Counted from the stretch's first letter, positions 15,574-26,195 are shown. The stretch is 64,000 nucleotides of DNA from Altericroceibacterium spongiae (GCF_003610805.1 NZ_RAPF01000001.1:124001-188000), one strand, 5' to 3'. The notes: generated by a model from the letters alone, not told the origin. Translations and numbers: made by a program.

Positions 15574-16309
15574 GACTCTAAAGTCCAAACAAACCAGGGC
15601 AACTCGGGCGCAGGATGATGCGCCTGAGCGGCGTTGTATTGTTTCGGGCCGAATCGCGAGTCGGGACGATGCTGTCCGGCTGGCGCTCTCGCCCGATAAT
15701 ATGGTGCTGCCTGACGCTCTGGCACGTGCGCCGGGGCGGGGGGCCTGGATTGCGGTGAGTAAGCCTGACCTGGTTGAGGCGCACAGCAGTGGCGGCTTGC
15801 GTGCGGCCTTGTCGCGTGCCTTTAAAACAGGTGGGTTAAGGATACCCGATGATTTGCCCGATTTGCTGGAAAATGCACTAACGAGCGCATTTCTGCAGAG
15901 ATTGGGTCTCGAAATGCGGGCCGGACGTCTTATCTTAGGATCTGACAGAATCGTCGAGCAGGCGCGAAGCGGGCGGGTATCCGCTTTGTTTCACGCGAGC
16001 GATGCGGGCGAGGACGGGACGCGAAAGCTGGATCAGGCCTGGCGTGTTGGTCAGGATGTTGAAGGTTCCGATTTGCGTGGAACGCGTCTTCCTCTAGACC
16101 GCGTGGCATTGTCTGTGGCATTGGGCCGCGACAATGTCGTCCATATGGCGCTGAATGACCGTTCTTCGGCTAAGCGGGTCGCAATCCCGCTGAGGCGTTT
16201 GCAGACTTATAAGGCAGCCCCGAAGGCCGCTTCCGATGCTGACGGTAACCGTGTGCAGGATCAAACCGCACCGGACGCCGTGACGACGAGTAGAGAATAC
16301 GAAGGATAA
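15554..16309 (+). CDS. YlxR/DUF448 RNA-binding protein with C-terminal L7Ae-like domain
   Basis: 251 residues. The N-terminal DUF448 domain has 'PERRCIVSGRI' and 'LARAPGRGAWIAV' (residues about 24-75); the second half has 'GLRAALSRAFKTGGLRIPDD' leading into an L7Ae/ribosomal L30e-like region ('LEMRAGRLILGSDRIVEQAR'). This two-domain form is common in alphaproteobacterial nusA-infB operons, while YlxR of Firmicutes is a single domain. Presumed nucleic-acid-binding role in transcription/translation; exact function unknown. Start overlaps nusA by 20 bp. Confidence 0.88.
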   Translation: MRSPRNETLKSKQTRATRAQDDAPERRCIVSGRIASRDDAVRLALSPDNMVLPDALARAPGRGAWIAVSKPDLVEAHSSGGLRAALSRAFKTGGLRIPDDLPDLLENALTSAFLQRLGLEMRAGRLILGSDRIVEQARSGRVSALFHASDAGEDGTRKLDQAWRVGQDVEGSDLRGTRLPLDRVALSVALGRDNVVHMALNDRSSAKRVAIPLRRLQTYKAAPKAASDADGNRVQDQTAPDAVTTSREYEG

Positions 16310-16319
16310 TACGAGGCGT

Positions 16320-19007
16320 ATGAGCGACAACGAAAACAAACCGACGCGCGACCGCAAGCCTCTGGGGCTCAAGCGTTCGGTCGATGCGGGAGAGGTCAAG
16401 CAGACCTTTAGCCACGGCCGGACGAACAAGGTCGCGGTCGAAGTGAAGCGTCGTCGCAAGCTGACGAAGCCCGGCGCTGCCCCCGCTCCGACACCTGCTC
16501 CTACTGCGGAAGAAACCTCTTCTCCAGCTCCGACACCTGCACCTGCACCAGTTGCAAAGGCGCCTGAGGCTGCTCCTAAGCCTGCACCGGCCCCCAAGCC
16601 TGCTCGCAAGGCACCGTCTGCACAGCCCAAACCGGTGAAGCGTCCGACCACGACTGAAAGCCGCAAGGAAATGCAGGAACGTCTCTTGCGTGAAGCGGAA
16701 GAAGCGCGTCTGACCGCCATGGAAGAAGCGAGCCGCCGCGAAGAAGAAGAGCGCGCGCGCAAAATTGAAGAAGAAAAACGCCGCGCGGAAGAAAACCGCA
16801 AAGCGGAAGAAGAGGCGGCGAAAAAGGCTGCGGCAGAAGCCGAAGCTGCTAAAAAGGCAGAAGCTGAGGAAACCAAGCAGGCTGCCGAGCTGGCCAAGGC
16901 CAAGGACGTGCCCGCTCCCGCAGAAACTGATAAAAAGGCGGATAAGGGCGAGGCTGACGCTGGCAAAGGCAAGAAGGACACCAGATCTTCTGCTCCGGCA
17001 CCGCGCAAATTCACACCTGTTCAGCGCCCAGAAGCGAAAAAGCCCGAGAAAACGGACAAGAAGAAAGGCGATGCTGGTAAAGCAGCGCCAACCCGTGGTG
17101 AACGCAATGATCGCCGCCGGGGCGGCAAGCTTACCGTAAACCGTGCTTTGAACGATGATGAAGGTGCACGTGCACGTTCACTTGCCGCATTGAAGCGCGC
17201 CCGGGAAAAGGAACGTCGCTCGCAAGGTGGCGGTAAGCCGCGCAATCGCGAAAAACAGAGCCGCGATGTCATCGTTCCCGAAGCGATTACCGTGCAGGAA
17301 CTTGCCAACCGTATGGCCGAGAAGGGTGCGGATTTGGTGAAGGCGCTGTTTAATATGGGCATGATGGTCACCGTCAATCAGACGATCGATCAGGATACGG
17401 CAGAATTGCTGGTCGAGGAATTCGGCCATCGTATCCAGCGCGTTTCGGAAAGCGATGTCGATATCAACAGTTCTGACGATGTCGATCCGGAAGAAACGCT
17501 GAAGGCTCGTCCCCCTGTGGTCACGATCATGGGGCATGTCGATCACGGCAAAACCTCGCTGCTCGATGCTCTGCGCGGCACGGATGTTGTACGCGGTGAA
17601 AGCGGCGGGATCACGCAGCATATCGGCGCCTATCAGATTACAACGAAGAACAAACAAAAGCTGACATTCCTCGACACGCCGGGTCATGAAGCTTTCACGC
17701 AAATGCGTGCCCGCGGGGCCAATGTGACCGATATCGTCATTCTGGTCGTTGCTGCGGATGATGGGATCATGCCGCAGACGATTGAGGCGATTAACCACAC
17801 CAAGGCAGCGGGTGTGCCGATGATCGTGGCGATTAATAAATGCGACAAGCCCGAAGCCAATCCGCAGAAGATTCGCGAACGTTTGCTTGAACACGAAGTG
17901 ATCGTGGAAGAAATGTCGGGTGACGTGCAGGATGTCGAAGTCTCCGCCAAGAGTGGTGCAGGCCTCGATGAGCTGATCGATAAGATCATGCTGCAGGCTG
18001 AATTGCTCGAATTGAAGGCCCGTCCCGATCGCGATGCTGAAGGTACGGTGATCGAGGCGCAGCTTGATAAGGGGCGCGGTCCGGTGGCTACCGTGCTGAT
18101 CACGCGCGGTACGTTGCGCCGGGGCGACGTTTTTGTCGTTGGCACGGAAAGCGGCCGTGTCCGTGCGATGATCGACGACAAGGGCAAGCAAGTGAAGGAA
18201 GCCGGCCCGTCCTTCCCGGTCGAAGTACTGGGCATTGGCGGTGTGCCGAATGCCGGCGATCAGCTTGCTGTGGTTGAAAATGAACAGCGGGCCCGTGAAG
18301 TGTCCGAGTATCGTAGCGAAAAGGCCCATGCGAAGCGCACCGCTGCAACGCCGGCCAATTTCGATGCGATGTTCTCCAACCTCAAGAGCGATACGATTGA
18401 ATTCCCTGTGCTGATCAAGGCAGACGTTCAGGGATCGGTCGAGGCAATTGTTTCCGCGTTGAACAATCTTTCGAATGATGAGATCAAGGTGCGCGTGCTG
18501 CATTCGGGTGTCGGTGCAATTACCGAAAGTGATGTGACGCTGGCGGCGGCAAGCAACGCGCCGATCATCGGTTTCCACGTCCGTCCGAATGCCAAAGCGC
18601 GGCAGATGGTCGAGCGCGAAAAGGTGCGGATGATGTATTATGACGTCATCTATCATCTGACCGAAGAAATCGCGAAAGAAATGGCTGGCGAGCTTGGTCC
18701 CGAACGGATCGAGAATGTGGTCGGCCGTGCAGAGGTCAAGCAGGTCTTCCCGGCCGGCAAGAAGGACAAGGCGGCTGGTCTCCTTGTTACCGAAGGGGCC
18801 ATTCGCAAGGGACTTTTTGCGCGCCTTACTCGCAACGATGTTATCGTTTCGGCTACTACCATCGCATCGCTGCGTCGCTTCAAGGACGATGTTCCCGAAG
18901 TGCGTGCAGGCCTCGAATGCGGTGTGGTTCTGGAAGATACGAATGACATCAAGCCGGGCGATATGCTCGAAGTTTTCGAAGTCGAAGAACGCGAACGCAC
19001 GCTGTAA
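16320..19007 (+). CDS. infB: Translation initiation factor IF-2
   Basis: 895 residues. After an IF2-associated N-terminal element ('DRKPLGLKRSVDAGEVKQTF') comes a long Ala/Pro-rich segment and a charged Glu/Lys/Ala helix to about residue 300. The GTPase domain begins at residue ~400 with 'IMGHVDHGKTSLLDALRG', then 'DTPGHEAF' and 'NKCD', followed by domains II-IV ('KADVQGSVEAIVSALNNLS'). It delivers fMet-tRNA to the 30S subunit. Starts 10 bp after ylxR; a hairpin follows the stop. Confidence 0.97.
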   Translation: MSDNENKPTRDRKPLGLKRSVDAGEVKQTFSHGRTNKVAVEVKRRRKLTKPGAAPAPTPAPTAEETSSPAPTPAPAPVAKAPEAAPKPAPAPKPARKAPSAQPKPVKRPTTTESRKEMQERLLREAEEARLTAMEEASRREEEERARKIEEEKRRAEENRKAEEEAAKKAAAEAEAAKKAEAEETKQAAELAKAKDVPAPAETDKKADKGEADAGKGKKDTRSSAPAPRKFTPVQRPEAKKPEKTDKKKGDAGKAAPTRGERNDRRRGGKLTVNRALNDDEGARARSLAALKRAREKERRSQGGGKPRNREKQSRDVIVPEAITVQELANRMAEKGADLVKALFNMGMMVTVNQTIDQDTAELLVEEFGHRIQRVSESDVDINSSDDVDPEETLKARPPVVTIMGHVDHGKTSLLDALRGTDVVRGESGGITQHIGAYQITTKNKQKLTFLDTPGHEAFTQMRARGANVTDIVILVVAADDGIMPQTIEAINHTKAAGVPMIVAINKCDKPEANPQKIRERLLEHEVIVEEMSGDVQDVEVSAKSGAGLDELIDKIMLQAELLELKARPDRDAEGTVIEAQLDKGRGPVATVLITRGTLRRGDVFVVGTESGRVRAMIDDKGKQVKEAGPSFPVEVLGIGGVPNAGDQLAVVENEQRAREVSEYRSEKAHAKRTAATPANFDAMFSNLKSDTIEFPVLIKADVQGSVEAIVSALNNLSNDEIKVRVLHSGVGAITESDVTLAAASNAPIIGFHVRPNAKARQMVEREKVRMMYYDVIYHLTEEIAKEMAGELGPERIENVVGRAEVKQVFPAGKKDKAAGLLVTEGAIRKGLFARLTRNDVIVSATTIASLRRFKDDVPEVRAGLECGVVLEDTNDIKPGDMLEVFEVEERERTL

Positions 19008-19031
19008 GCAGCGTTGCCGTGCTATATCATG

Positions 19032-19059
19032 AACGGGCCGGGTGTATTCCCGGCCCGTT
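19032..19059 (+). terminator. Hairpin after infB
   Basis: Perfect 11-bp GC-rich stem (AACGGGCCGGG / CCCGGCCCGTT, 6-nt loop) 25 bp after infB. The downstream T-tract is poor, so it may attenuate rather than fully terminate before the DUF1697 gene. Confidence 0.6.
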
Positions 19060-19077
19060 ACGTTTCGGGAGCGTGAA

Positions 19078-19617
19078 ATGAAGCAATATGTCGCTTTTCT
19101 CGGTAGTATTAATGTAGGCGGAAATCGGCTGAAAATGGTCGATCTGCGTGATGCGCTGGAACGGGAAGAGTTCACCGGTGTGGAAACTGTGGTGGCAAGC
19201 GGCAATGTGCTATTCACGCATGAAGCACGCCCGAGCGAGGGGCTGAGCGAGAAAATTGCTTATGTTCTGCGCGAATATTTTTCCATCGACAGTTTCGCGG
19301 TGGTTTGTGACAGGTTTCAGCTTGGCGCAGCGATTGATAACAATCCTTTTGCCGCCGATGGTGAAGATAATCTGGTCCATACCCATTTTTTGGAACAGTC
19401 GACAACGCAGACTCTGTTCGATGCTATGCTGGATGCCTATCAGGGGCGTGGGCCCGAACGGCTTGCACTGGGTGATGACATGGTGTTCATCGATTATGCC
19501 GAAGGGGTTGGACGCAGCCGTCTGACACCGGGCTTTCTCGAAAGGCGGCTCGGTACGCGGGGGACCGCGCGCAATATCCGTTCGCTCCGGCGTATTCTGG
19601 ATAAAATGGTCGTATAA
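19078..19617 (+). CDS. DUF1697 family protein
   Basis: 179 residues with the DUF1697 opening 'YVAFLGSINVGGNRLKMVDL' and 'ETVVASGNVLFTHEA', and the usual C-terminal 'SRLTPGFLERRLGTRGTARN'. The biochemical role of the family is unknown. ATG at 19078 follows GGGAG; the frame is open to 19042 but that part contains the infB hairpin. It interrupts the infB-rbfA order and may be an insertion into the operon. Confidence 0.85.
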   Translation: MKQYVAFLGSINVGGNRLKMVDLRDALEREEFTGVETVVASGNVLFTHEARPSEGLSEKIAYVLREYFSIDSFAVVCDRFQLGAAIDNNPFAADGEDNLVHTHFLEQSTTQTLFDAMLDAYQGRGPERLALGDDMVFIDYAEGVGRSRLTPGFLERRLGTRGTARNIRSLRRILDKMVV

Positions 19618-19744
19618 GCAGAGCCTGACCGCATTACCGGTTATGGTAAAACGCAGGGGGCTCGCGCAGACCCATTGATTTACCTATATCAGCGGCAAGC
19701 GCCGAGAACAGCCCGCCTTTAATATGTATGAATTGGATTGAGTG

Positions 19745-20146
19745 ATGGCCCGCCCGCAACATACGAATGAAGACCAGTCGGTTCGCTTGCTGAAAGTCGG
19801 TGAGCGTGTACGCCATGTGCTGTCGGAAATCCTCATGCGCGGTCAGGTGCATGACGAAACGATCAGTGCGCATAATGTCGCTGTAACCGAAGTGCGCATG
19901 TCGCCCGATTTGCGGCAGGCTAAAGTTTATGTGAAACCGCTGCTGGGGCAGGAAGAAGAAGTTGTTCTCAAGGCGCTGCAACAGAATACGGCGTTTTTTC
20001 AGCGTGAAGTGGCCCGAGCACTGAAGTTGAAATATGCGGCAAAATTGCGCTTTATGGTGGATGAAAGCTTTGAGGAGGCCGATCGGATCGAGCGTCTGCT
20101 GAACGATCCGCGCGTGTCGCGCGATCTCGATCACGACGAAGGCTGA
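19745..20146 (+). CDS. rbfA: 30S ribosome-binding factor RbfA
   Basis: 133 residues, KH-like fold: '[20 protein letters not shown]', '[20 protein letters not shown]', '[20 protein letters not shown]'. Needed for late 16S processing and cold growth. I take the ATG at 19745 rather than the GTG one codon upstream. Nine bp separate its stop from tdk. Confidence 0.94.
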   Translation: MARPQHTNEDQSVRLLKVGERVRHVLSEILMRGQVHDETISAHNVAVTEVRMSPDLRQAKVYVKPLLGQEEEVVLKALQQNTAFFQREVARALKLKYAAKLRFMVDESFEEADRIERLLNDPRVSRDLDHDEG

Positions 20147-20155
20147 CTTTCTGAA

Positions 20156-20734
20156 ATGGCCAAACTTTATTTCTATTATGCCAGTATGAATGCAGGGAAA
20201 TCGACAACCCTGCTACAGGCCGATTTTAACTATCGCGAACGTGGTATGGCCACCATGTTATGGACAGCGGCGCTTGACAGCCGTTCGCAGGGCAAGCCGA
20301 TCGAAAGCCGGATTGGCCTGGAAGCTGACGCGCATCTGTTCGATAAAAGTACCGATATGTGGCAGCAGGTAACGGCAGCACATCGCGTTGAACCGCTGGC
20401 CTGTGTGCTGGTGGATGAAGCGCAGTTCCTGTCTAAAGAACAGGCATGGCAATGTGCTCGCCTTGCCGATGAGGGTGGGATTCCCGTGTTGTGCTATGGC
20501 TTACGGACCGATTTTCAGGGCGAATTGTTTCCCGGTTCGGCCATTCTGCTCGGTATTGCCGATGCGCTGATAGAGCTGAAAGCCGTGTGTCATTGCGGGC
20601 GTAAGGCGACAATGAATCTGCGCGTCGATGAAGGGGGCGGAGCTGTCAAGGCGGGGGCCCAAACCGAGATTGGCGGAAATGAACGCTATGTCGCCCTGTG
20701 TCGTCGCCATTTTAGCGAGGCTTTGAATGACTGA
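20156..20734 (+). CDS. tdk: Thymidine kinase
   Basis: 192-residue class II thymidine kinase (salvage, thymidine to dTMP). P-loop 'ASMNAGKSTTLLQADFNY' near the start, catalytic/DEAQ motif 'VLVDEAQFLSKEQ', and zinc-ribbon cysteines, of which 'VCHCGRKATMNLR' and a late 'ALCRRHF' are visible. Overlaps the next gene by 8 bp. Confidence 0.95.
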   Translation: MAKLYFYYASMNAGKSTTLLQADFNYRERGMATMLWTAALDSRSQGKPIESRIGLEADAHLFDKSTDMWQQVTAAHRVEPLACVLVDEAQFLSKEQAWQCARLADEGGIPVLCYGLRTDFQGELFPGSAILLGIADALIELKAVCHCGRKATMNLRVDEGGGAVKAGAQTEIGGNERYVALCRRHFSEALND

Positions 20735-21266
20735 TCTGCTGACTGTTCTGGAAGAGGACCCGGTGCGCCTGGAGCCGCTGACTGACGATCATATCGAGCC
20801 GCTTCGTATCGCCTGCGCAGAAGACCAGGACATCTGGCAGATTTATCCGGTGAATATGCTGGGCGATGATTTCGACCGCGCTGTTGCCGATTTTCGCGCA
20901 AGAAAGAGCTGGATTAATTTTGCCGTGCTGGACTGTCAGAGCGACAAGCTGGTTGGCATGACGAATTATATTAATCCTGATCCGGCGAATGGGGTTACGG
21001 AGATCGGCGGAACTTTCATTTCTCCTGCAGTGCGCTCCACTGGCTTTAATCGAATGATGAAGCGTCTGATGATCGATCATGCTCTTGCGCAGGGCTTTTA
21101 TCGCGTGGAATTGCGCGTTGATACACGCAATACTCGCAGCATGGCGGCTGTTTCCAGGCTTGGGGCTAAGCAGGACGGGACTTTGCGCGGCAACCGCGTC
21201 ACCTGGACAGGTTATCGCCGGGATACTGCGGTTTTCTCTATTCTCAAGGATGAGTGGCAGGGCTGA
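20727..21266 (+). CDS. GNAT family N-acetyltransferase (RimJ/RimL type)
   Basis: 179 residues, resembling RimJ/RimL N-acetyltransferases: 'VRLEPLTDDHIEPL', 'EIGGTFISPAVRSTGFNRMM', then the acetyl-CoA-binding helix region 'HALAQGFYRVELRVDTRNTR' and 'SMAAVSRLGAKQDGTLR'. Target amine unknown. Translationally overlapped with tdk. Confidence 0.86.
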   Translation: MTDLLTVLEEDPVRLEPLTDDHIEPLRIACAEDQDIWQIYPVNMLGDDFDRAVADFRARKSWINFAVLDCQSDKLVGMTNYINPDPANGVTEIGGTFISPAVRSTGFNRMMKRLMIDHALAQGFYRVELRVDTRNTRSMAAVSRLGAKQDGTLRGNRVTWTGYRRDTAVFSILKDEWQG

Positions 21267-21298
21267 AATTGAACCCTGCGCACCTTAATTAAGGCATC

Positions 21299-21985
21299 AT
21301 GTCAGAAACTCTTTTTCAGGCGCTGGCGCTTATTCCGGCTTTGGTCTTTGCGATTGTTTTTCATGAAGTTTCGCATGGCTGGACGGCACTCATGCTGGGC
21401 GATACCACTGCACGGGACCAGCGTCGGCTGACCTTAAATCCTGTCCGCCATGTCGATCCTCTCGGGACGTTGATCGTGCCGGGTATGCTGGCTTTATCGG
21501 GAGCGCCGGTGTTCGGATGGGCCAAACCGGTTCCTGTCAGGCAGCGCCGGTTGAACAACCCCCGGTTCGGTATGATTGCCGTGGCGGCTGCAGGGCCTTT
21601 GTCAAATCTTCTGCTGGCTGCTGCCGGAGCAGTTATACTGGGATTGCTGGGGAAAACGCTGACTGGTCCGGCCGAAGGGGTGATGGCTTATATTCTGCTC
21701 TCCCTCAATTACTTCTTGCTTATCAATATCTTTCTTGCGCTGTTCAATCTGCTGCCAATCCCGCCTTTCGACGGATCGCATATCGTCGAAGGATTGCTGC
21801 CACCCGATCTGGCCCGCAGTTATGCCCGGTTGCGGCCTTTCGGTTTTCCGCTGCTTTTCATCCTGTTGCTGGTGGTTCCTTATCTTTTTCCCAGTCTTAA
21901 CATCGTGGAAAATCTCGTGGTGCCGCCTGTCACCTGGTTGCAGGAGCATTATATGCGGCTCGCTTTATGGGTAGCAGGAGCCTGA
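21299..21985 (+). CDS. Site-2 protease family (M50) membrane metalloprotease
   Basis: 228 residues, multiple membrane spans. Zinc motif HExxH is 'HEVSH' in 'VFAIVFHEVSHGWTALMLGD' and the second-site N-P-x-x-D appears as 'NLLPIPPFDGSHIVEGLL'. The family cleaves substrates within the membrane. It lacks PDZ domains, so it is the short rhizobial/Streptomyces-like class rather than RseP. Substrate not deducible. One base separates it from truB. Confidence 0.9.
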   Translation: MSETLFQALALIPALVFAIVFHEVSHGWTALMLGDTTARDQRRLTLNPVRHVDPLGTLIVPGMLALSGAPVFGWAKPVPVRQRRLNNPRFGMIAVAAAGPLSNLLLAAAGAVILGLLGKTLTGPAEGVMAYILLSLNYFLLINIFLALFNLLPIPPFDGSHIVEGLLPPDLARSYARLRPFGFPLLFILLLVVPYLFPSLNIVENLVVPPVTWLQEHYMRLALWVAGA

Positions 21986-21986
21986 C

Positions 21987-22964
21987 ATGGCGCAGCCGCA
22001 TGGCTGGATCATTCTCGACAAGCCGGCAGGTCTGGGATCGACTCAGGCTGTTGCGGCGGTGAAGCGTAATTTGCGTGAAGCAGGTTATGGCAAGAAATAT
22101 AAAGTGGGTCATGGAGGGACTTTGGACCCGCTGGCTGAAGGAATTTTGCCGATTGCTATCGGTGAGGCGACTAAACTATGCGGGCGAATGCTGGACGCTA
22201 GCAAAATTTATGCTTTTACGGTGCAGTTTGGCGTGCAGACCGATACGCTCGATGCCGAGGGTGAGGTGGTGGAGCGCAGCGATTTTTGCCCGGCACTGGC
22301 GCAGGTGGAAGCGGTCCTGCCCGAATTTACAGGGCCGATCGAGCAGATGCCGCCGGCCTTTTCGGCGCTGAAAGTGGCGGGAAAGCGTGCTTACGATCTG
22401 GCGCGAGCCGGTGAAGAGGTGAAGCTCGAACCCCGCCAGGTCACGATTCACAGTTTGACGGTGCTTGCGCCCAAAGAGGGCCAGAGCGGCGCCGAACAGG
22501 GCCATAAAGCGGCTGAACGGGGCCAGAACCCGTCAGCGCAGGGTCTGAGCGAGGTGACACTGGTGGCCAATGTCTCCAAGGGAACCTATATCAGATCTCT
22601 GGCGCGCGATATTGCTCTGGCCGTGGGCAGTGTGGGCCATGTGACCATGCTCCGGCGGCTCAAATCCGGTCCCTTCACGGAGTCTCAGGCGATTTCGCTG
22701 GACAAGTTGAACGAAATCGGTAAGGGCGCGCCTTTCGAAGACATAATCCTGCCGCTTGAGGCGGGGCTGGACGACATCCCGGCCCTCGATCTCGATCCGG
22801 AAGCGGCAGTGGCGGTCCGGCAGGGCCGTGTCTTGACCGGATGCCCTGAACCCGACGGGCTTTACTGGGCGCGCGCAGGCACTGTGCCGGTCGCCCTGAT
22901 GGAGCTGGATGCGGGGACCGCGAAAGTGGTCAGGGGTTTCAATCTTCAGAATGTCGCGGAGTAA
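21987..22964 (+). CDS. truB: tRNA pseudouridine(55) synthase TruB
   Basis: 325 residues; catalytic aspartate in '[20 protein letters not shown]', then '[20 protein letters not shown]' and '[15 protein letters not shown]'-type motif ('[20 protein letters not shown]'). Forms Psi55 in tRNA T loops. A Gln/Gly/Ala-rich insertion ('[20 protein letters not shown]') sits before that motif and is not part of the catalytic core. Followed by rpsO after 5 bp. Confidence 0.95.
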   Translation: MAQPHGWIILDKPAGLGSTQAVAAVKRNLREAGYGKKYKVGHGGTLDPLAEGILPIAIGEATKLCGRMLDASKIYAFTVQFGVQTDTLDAEGEVVERSDFCPALAQVEAVLPEFTGPIEQMPPAFSALKVAGKRAYDLARAGEEVKLEPRQVTIHSLTVLAPKEGQSGAEQGHKAAERGQNPSAQGLSEVTLVANVSKGTYIRSLARDIALAVGSVGHVTMLRRLKSGPFTESQAISLDKLNEIGKGAPFEDIILPLEAGLDDIPALDLDPEAAVAVRQGRVLTGCPEPDGLYWARAGTVPVALMELDAGTAKVVRGFNLQNVAE

Positions 22965-22969
22965 ATGAC

Positions 22970-23239
22970 ATGTCGGTTACCGCCGAAAAGAAACAGGAAA
23001 TCATCAAGGACAATGCCCGTATCGATGGCGATACCGGCTCTCCCGAAGTGCAGGTCGCGATCCTCACCGAGCGTATTCGCAACCTGACCGAACACTTCAA
23101 GGATCACCACAAGGATAACCATTCGCGTCGCGGCCTTCTGATGATGGTCAATAAGCGTCGCAATCTGCTCTCCTATCTCAAGAAGAAAGATGTCGAGCGG
23201 TATAACGCACTGATCCAGAAACTGGGTCTGCGTAAGTAA
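22970..23239 (+). CDS. rpsO: 30S ribosomal protein S15
   Basis: 89 residues, full-length uS15 ('[20 protein letters not shown]', '[20 protein letters not shown]', '[20 protein letters not shown]'). Binds 16S rRNA central domain. Upstream of pnp as in most bacteria; a strong terminator follows. Confidence 0.97.
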   Translation: MSVTAEKKQEIIKDNARIDGDTGSPEVQVAILTERIRNLTEHFKDHHKDNHSRRGLLMMVNKRRNLLSYLKKKDVERYNALIQKLGLRK

Positions 23240-23247
23240 GACAGCTT

Positions 23248-23273
23248 ACGGCTCCCCTTCCGGGAGCCGTTTT
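23248..23273 (+). terminator. Terminator after rpsO
   Basis: 9-bp perfect stem ACGGCTCCC / GGGAGCCGT with short loop and TTTT, 9 bp after the rpsO stop. Partial read-through may feed pnp. Confidence 0.85.
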
Positions 23274-23459
23274 GCTATTGGGGGTTGTGCTTTTGTCATA
23301 TGGCAGAAGCAGACACTCGTTAATGACCGGGCATCCTTTGCAATCCGGCGAAGGGGCTCAGGGGCGCGAATAAGGCCCCGAACCGGGCCGGGACGGATTT
23401 TCCCCGGCATTACAGGCCCCGTGCCGCAATAGGGCTGCGCGGGTTCAGACAGGAAATTT

Positions 23460-25736
23460 ATGTTCGACACAAAGACCGTATCGCTGGAGTGGGGCGGAAA
23501 AACCCTCACTCTCGAAACCGGCCGCATCGCCCGTCAGGCTGACGGCGCTGTTCTTGCCACCTATGGCGAAACTGTGGTGCTTTGCGCCGTCACCGCTGCG
23601 AAATCGGTGAAAGAGGGCCAGGATTTCTTCCCCCTCACAGTCCACTATCAGGAAAAATTCTCTTCCGCCGGCCGTATTCCAGGCGGCTTCTTCAAGCGCG
23701 AACGCGGCGCTACCGAGAAGGAAACGCTTACCAGCCGTCTGATCGACCGCCCGGTACGTCCGCTCTTCCCGGAAGGTTTCTACAACGAAATCAACGTCAT
23801 CTGTCAGGTCATGTCCTATGATGGCGAAACCGAGGCCGATATTGTGGCGATGATCGCCGCTTCGGCTGCGCTGACCATTTCGGGTGTTCCCTTTATGGGC
23901 CCGATCGGTGCTGCCCGCGTCGGTTTCAAGGATGGCGAATATCAGCTCAATCCAAGCCTCGAAGAGTGCAAGGAAGGCCGTCTCGACCTCGTGGTCGCCG
24001 CAACGCAGGAAGCGGTGATGATGGTCGAATCCGAAGCCAAGGAACTGACCGAAGAGGAAATGCTCGGCGCGGTGATGTTCGCGCATGAGGAATCGAAGAA
24101 GGTCATCGACGGGATCATCAAGCTCGCCGAACAGGCTGCCAAGGAACCCTGGGAACTCGATCTGTCGGATGACAGCTCGGCGATGAAGGAAGAAATCCGC
24201 GGCATCGTGGGTGACGATATCGCTGCGGCCTATAAGCTGACCGACAAATCGGCCCGTTCCGCTGCACTGAGCATTGCGCGTGACAAGGTGAAGGAACATT
24301 ATGCCGAGGCCGAAGGCCAGACGGTGATGACCGCCATCAAGCTCACCAAGAAGCTCGAAGCTGAAATCGTGCGGACCGCCATCCTCAAGGAAGGCCACCG
24401 GATCGACGGGCGCAAGCTCAATCAGGTGCGTCCGATCGAAGCCACGGCAGGCTTCCTGCCGCGCACCCATGGTTCGGCGCTGTTCACGCGCGGTGAAACG
24501 CAGGCGATCTGCACCACCACGCTGGGCACCAAGGATGCCGAGCAGATGATCGACGGGCTCGACGGCCTGACCTATTCGAACTTCATGCTCCATTATAACT
24601 TCCCGCCTTATTCGGTTGGTGAAGTGGGCCGCTTCGGCGCGCCGGGTCGTCGTGAGATCGGCCATGGCAAGCTGGCATGGCGTGCGCTCCATCCGGTGCT
24701 GCCTTCGAAGGAAGACTTCCCCTATACGATCCGCGTTCTTTCGGACATTACCGAAAGTAACGGTTCCTCTTCCATGGCGACCGTTTGCGGCGGCTGCCTG
24801 TCGATGATGGATGCCGGCGTGCCGATCGAGCGCCCGGTTTCGGGTATCGCGATGGGCCTGATCCTCGAAGGCGACGAATTCGCTGTGCTCAGCGACATTC
24901 TCGGCGACGAAGATCACCTCGGCGATATGGACTTCAAGGTGGCCGGTACGGAAGCGGGCATCACCTCGCTCCAGATGGACATCAAGATTGCCGGTATCAC
25001 CAAGGAAATCATGGGTCAGGCGCTGGAGCAGGCCAAGGAAGGCCGCGCGCATATCCTCGGCGAAATGACCAAGGCTCTGGGCTCTGCCCGTACCGAGCTT
25101 TCGGCCCATGCACCGCGCATCGAAACGATCCAGATCGACAAGTCCAAGATTCGTGACGTTATCGGCACGGGCGGCAAGGTCATTCGCGAAATCGTCGCGG
25201 AAACCGGCGCCAAGGTCGATATTGACGATGAAGGCGTGATTAAGATCAGCTCTTCCGAGGTGGCTCAGATCGAAGCCGCCAAGAAGTGGATCGAAGGTAT
25301 TGTCGAGGAAGCCGAAGTCGGCAAGATCTATACCGGCAAGGTCGTCAATATCGTCGATTTCGGCGCTTTCGTGAACTTCATGGGCGGCAAGGACGGTCTC
25401 GTCCATGTTTCCGAAATGAAGAATGAACGCGTCGAAAAGCCGACCGATGTCGTCTCCGAAGGCCAGGAAGTGAAGGTCAAGGTCCTCGAAATCGACAATC
25501 GCGGCAAGGTTCGCCTGTCGATGCGGGTCGTCGATCAGGAAACCGGCGAAGAGCTGGAAGATACCCGTCCGCCGCGTGAAAAGCGCGAACCGCGCGGCGA
25601 TCGTGGCGGAGATCGCCGTGGCCGTGGCGGCCCGCGTCGCAGCGGTGGCGGTAATCGCAACCGTGACGATCAGGGCGGTGGCAAGGAAGGGGGCAACCCT
25701 GACTATATGCCCGCTTTCCTCAAAGACGACGACTAA
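23460..25736 (+). CDS. pnp: Polyribonucleotide nucleotidyltransferase (PNPase)
   Basis: 758 residues: RNase PH core 1, helical domain, RNase PH core 2 ('[20 protein letters not shown]', '[20 protein letters not shown]'), KH ('[20 protein letters not shown]') and S1 ('[20 protein letters not shown]'). It degrades RNA phosphorolytically 3' to 5'. The C-terminal ~55 residues are Arg/Gly-rich and end '[11 protein letters not shown]', a degradosome- or RNA-binding tail longer than in E. coli. The 190-bp leader after rpsO is GC-rich with potential stem-loops. Confidence 0.97.
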   Translation: MFDTKTVSLEWGGKTLTLETGRIARQADGAVLATYGETVVLCAVTAAKSVKEGQDFFPLTVHYQEKFSSAGRIPGGFFKRERGATEKETLTSRLIDRPVRPLFPEGFYNEINVICQVMSYDGETEADIVAMIAASAALTISGVPFMGPIGAARVGFKDGEYQLNPSLEECKEGRLDLVVAATQEAVMMVESEAKELTEEEMLGAVMFAHEESKKVIDGIIKLAEQAAKEPWELDLSDDSSAMKEEIRGIVGDDIAAAYKLTDKSARSAALSIARDKVKEHYAEAEGQTVMTAIKLTKKLEAEIVRTAILKEGHRIDGRKLNQVRPIEATAGFLPRTHGSALFTRGETQAICTTTLGTKDAEQMIDGLDGLTYSNFMLHYNFPPYSVGEVGRFGAPGRREIGHGKLAWRALHPVLPSKEDFPYTIRVLSDITESNGSSSMATVCGGCLSMMDAGVPIERPVSGIAMGLILEGDEFAVLSDILGDEDHLGDMDFKVAGTEAGITSLQMDIKIAGITKEIMGQALEQAKEGRAHILGEMTKALGSARTELSAHAPRIETIQIDKSKIRDVIGTGGKVIREIVAETGAKVDIDDEGVIKISSSEVAQIEAAKKWIEGIVEEAEVGKIYTGKVVNIVDFGAFVNFMGGKDGLVHVSEMKNERVEKPTDVVSEGQEVKVKVLEIDNRGKVRLSMRVVDQETGEELEDTRPPREKREPRGDRGGDRRGRGGPRRSGGGNRNRDDQGGGKEGGNPDYMPAFLKDDD

Positions 25737-25761
25737 GTCTTCTTTTCCGGAAAAACGGATT

Positions 25762-25798
25762 AAAAAAAGGCCGCGGGACAATTTCCCGCGGCCTTTTT
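25762..25798 (+). terminator. Terminator after pnp
   Basis: 15-bp perfect stem (arms 25764-25778 and 25784-25798, 5-nt loop) with A-tract and T-tract on the two sides. Confidence 0.93.
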
Positions 25799-26195
25799 CA
25801 TGGCTTGCGCAAATCTCGAATCAGGGCGTGGAATCGGTTGTTTCGCGCTTTTTCGGGTCGAAAACGGATGCCGGTGAGAAGGAGAGTGCGGTGCGTCGAT
25901 GAAAGATTGCGGGATGGCTCATGCCGCAGCCAGAGCCGAGATCGGGCGGTCCTATCCTGTCCTGCGGCAGATCACTGGAGCCATTTCGGGCGTCATTTCT
26001 TTATCCGGGCCGGGATTACGTCGCCTCCTGTGCTGGGCAAAGCGCGCAGGGGCGGTCTCCCTCGCATCCGGTCCCGCTGTGGGGCCGCAATCGCATCCGT
26101 AGCAGGGAACGCAGGATACGGTGCGCTATGGCGTGAACCCGCTGGTCTTTTTCCGATAACCCCGCTTTTCGGGGCTATGTCATCCTTCTGCTCGC
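25799..26195. other. Intergenic stretch between pnp and the DUF481 gene
   Basis: About 400 bases without a supportable gene. Overlapping short ORFs are Arg/Cys-rich and mutually inconsistent. A small hairpin CCCCG-CGGGG at about 26158-26176 lies 3' of the minus-strand DUF481 gene and may terminate it. Confidence 0.45.

Noticed and set aside
13723-15588. 621-codon open frame antisense to nusA/rimP
   Set aside because: Antisense artefact of high-GC codon use; His/Asn-rich meaningless translation.
17178-19217. 679-codon open frame antisense to infB
   Set aside because: Same codon-bias effect; IF-2 is unmistakable on the plus strand and no ribosome site or family is visible antisense.
23445-25781. 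778-codon open frame antisense to pnp
   Set aside because: Shadow of the strongly biased pnp coding strand; composition lacks any domain, and both pnp domains are certain.
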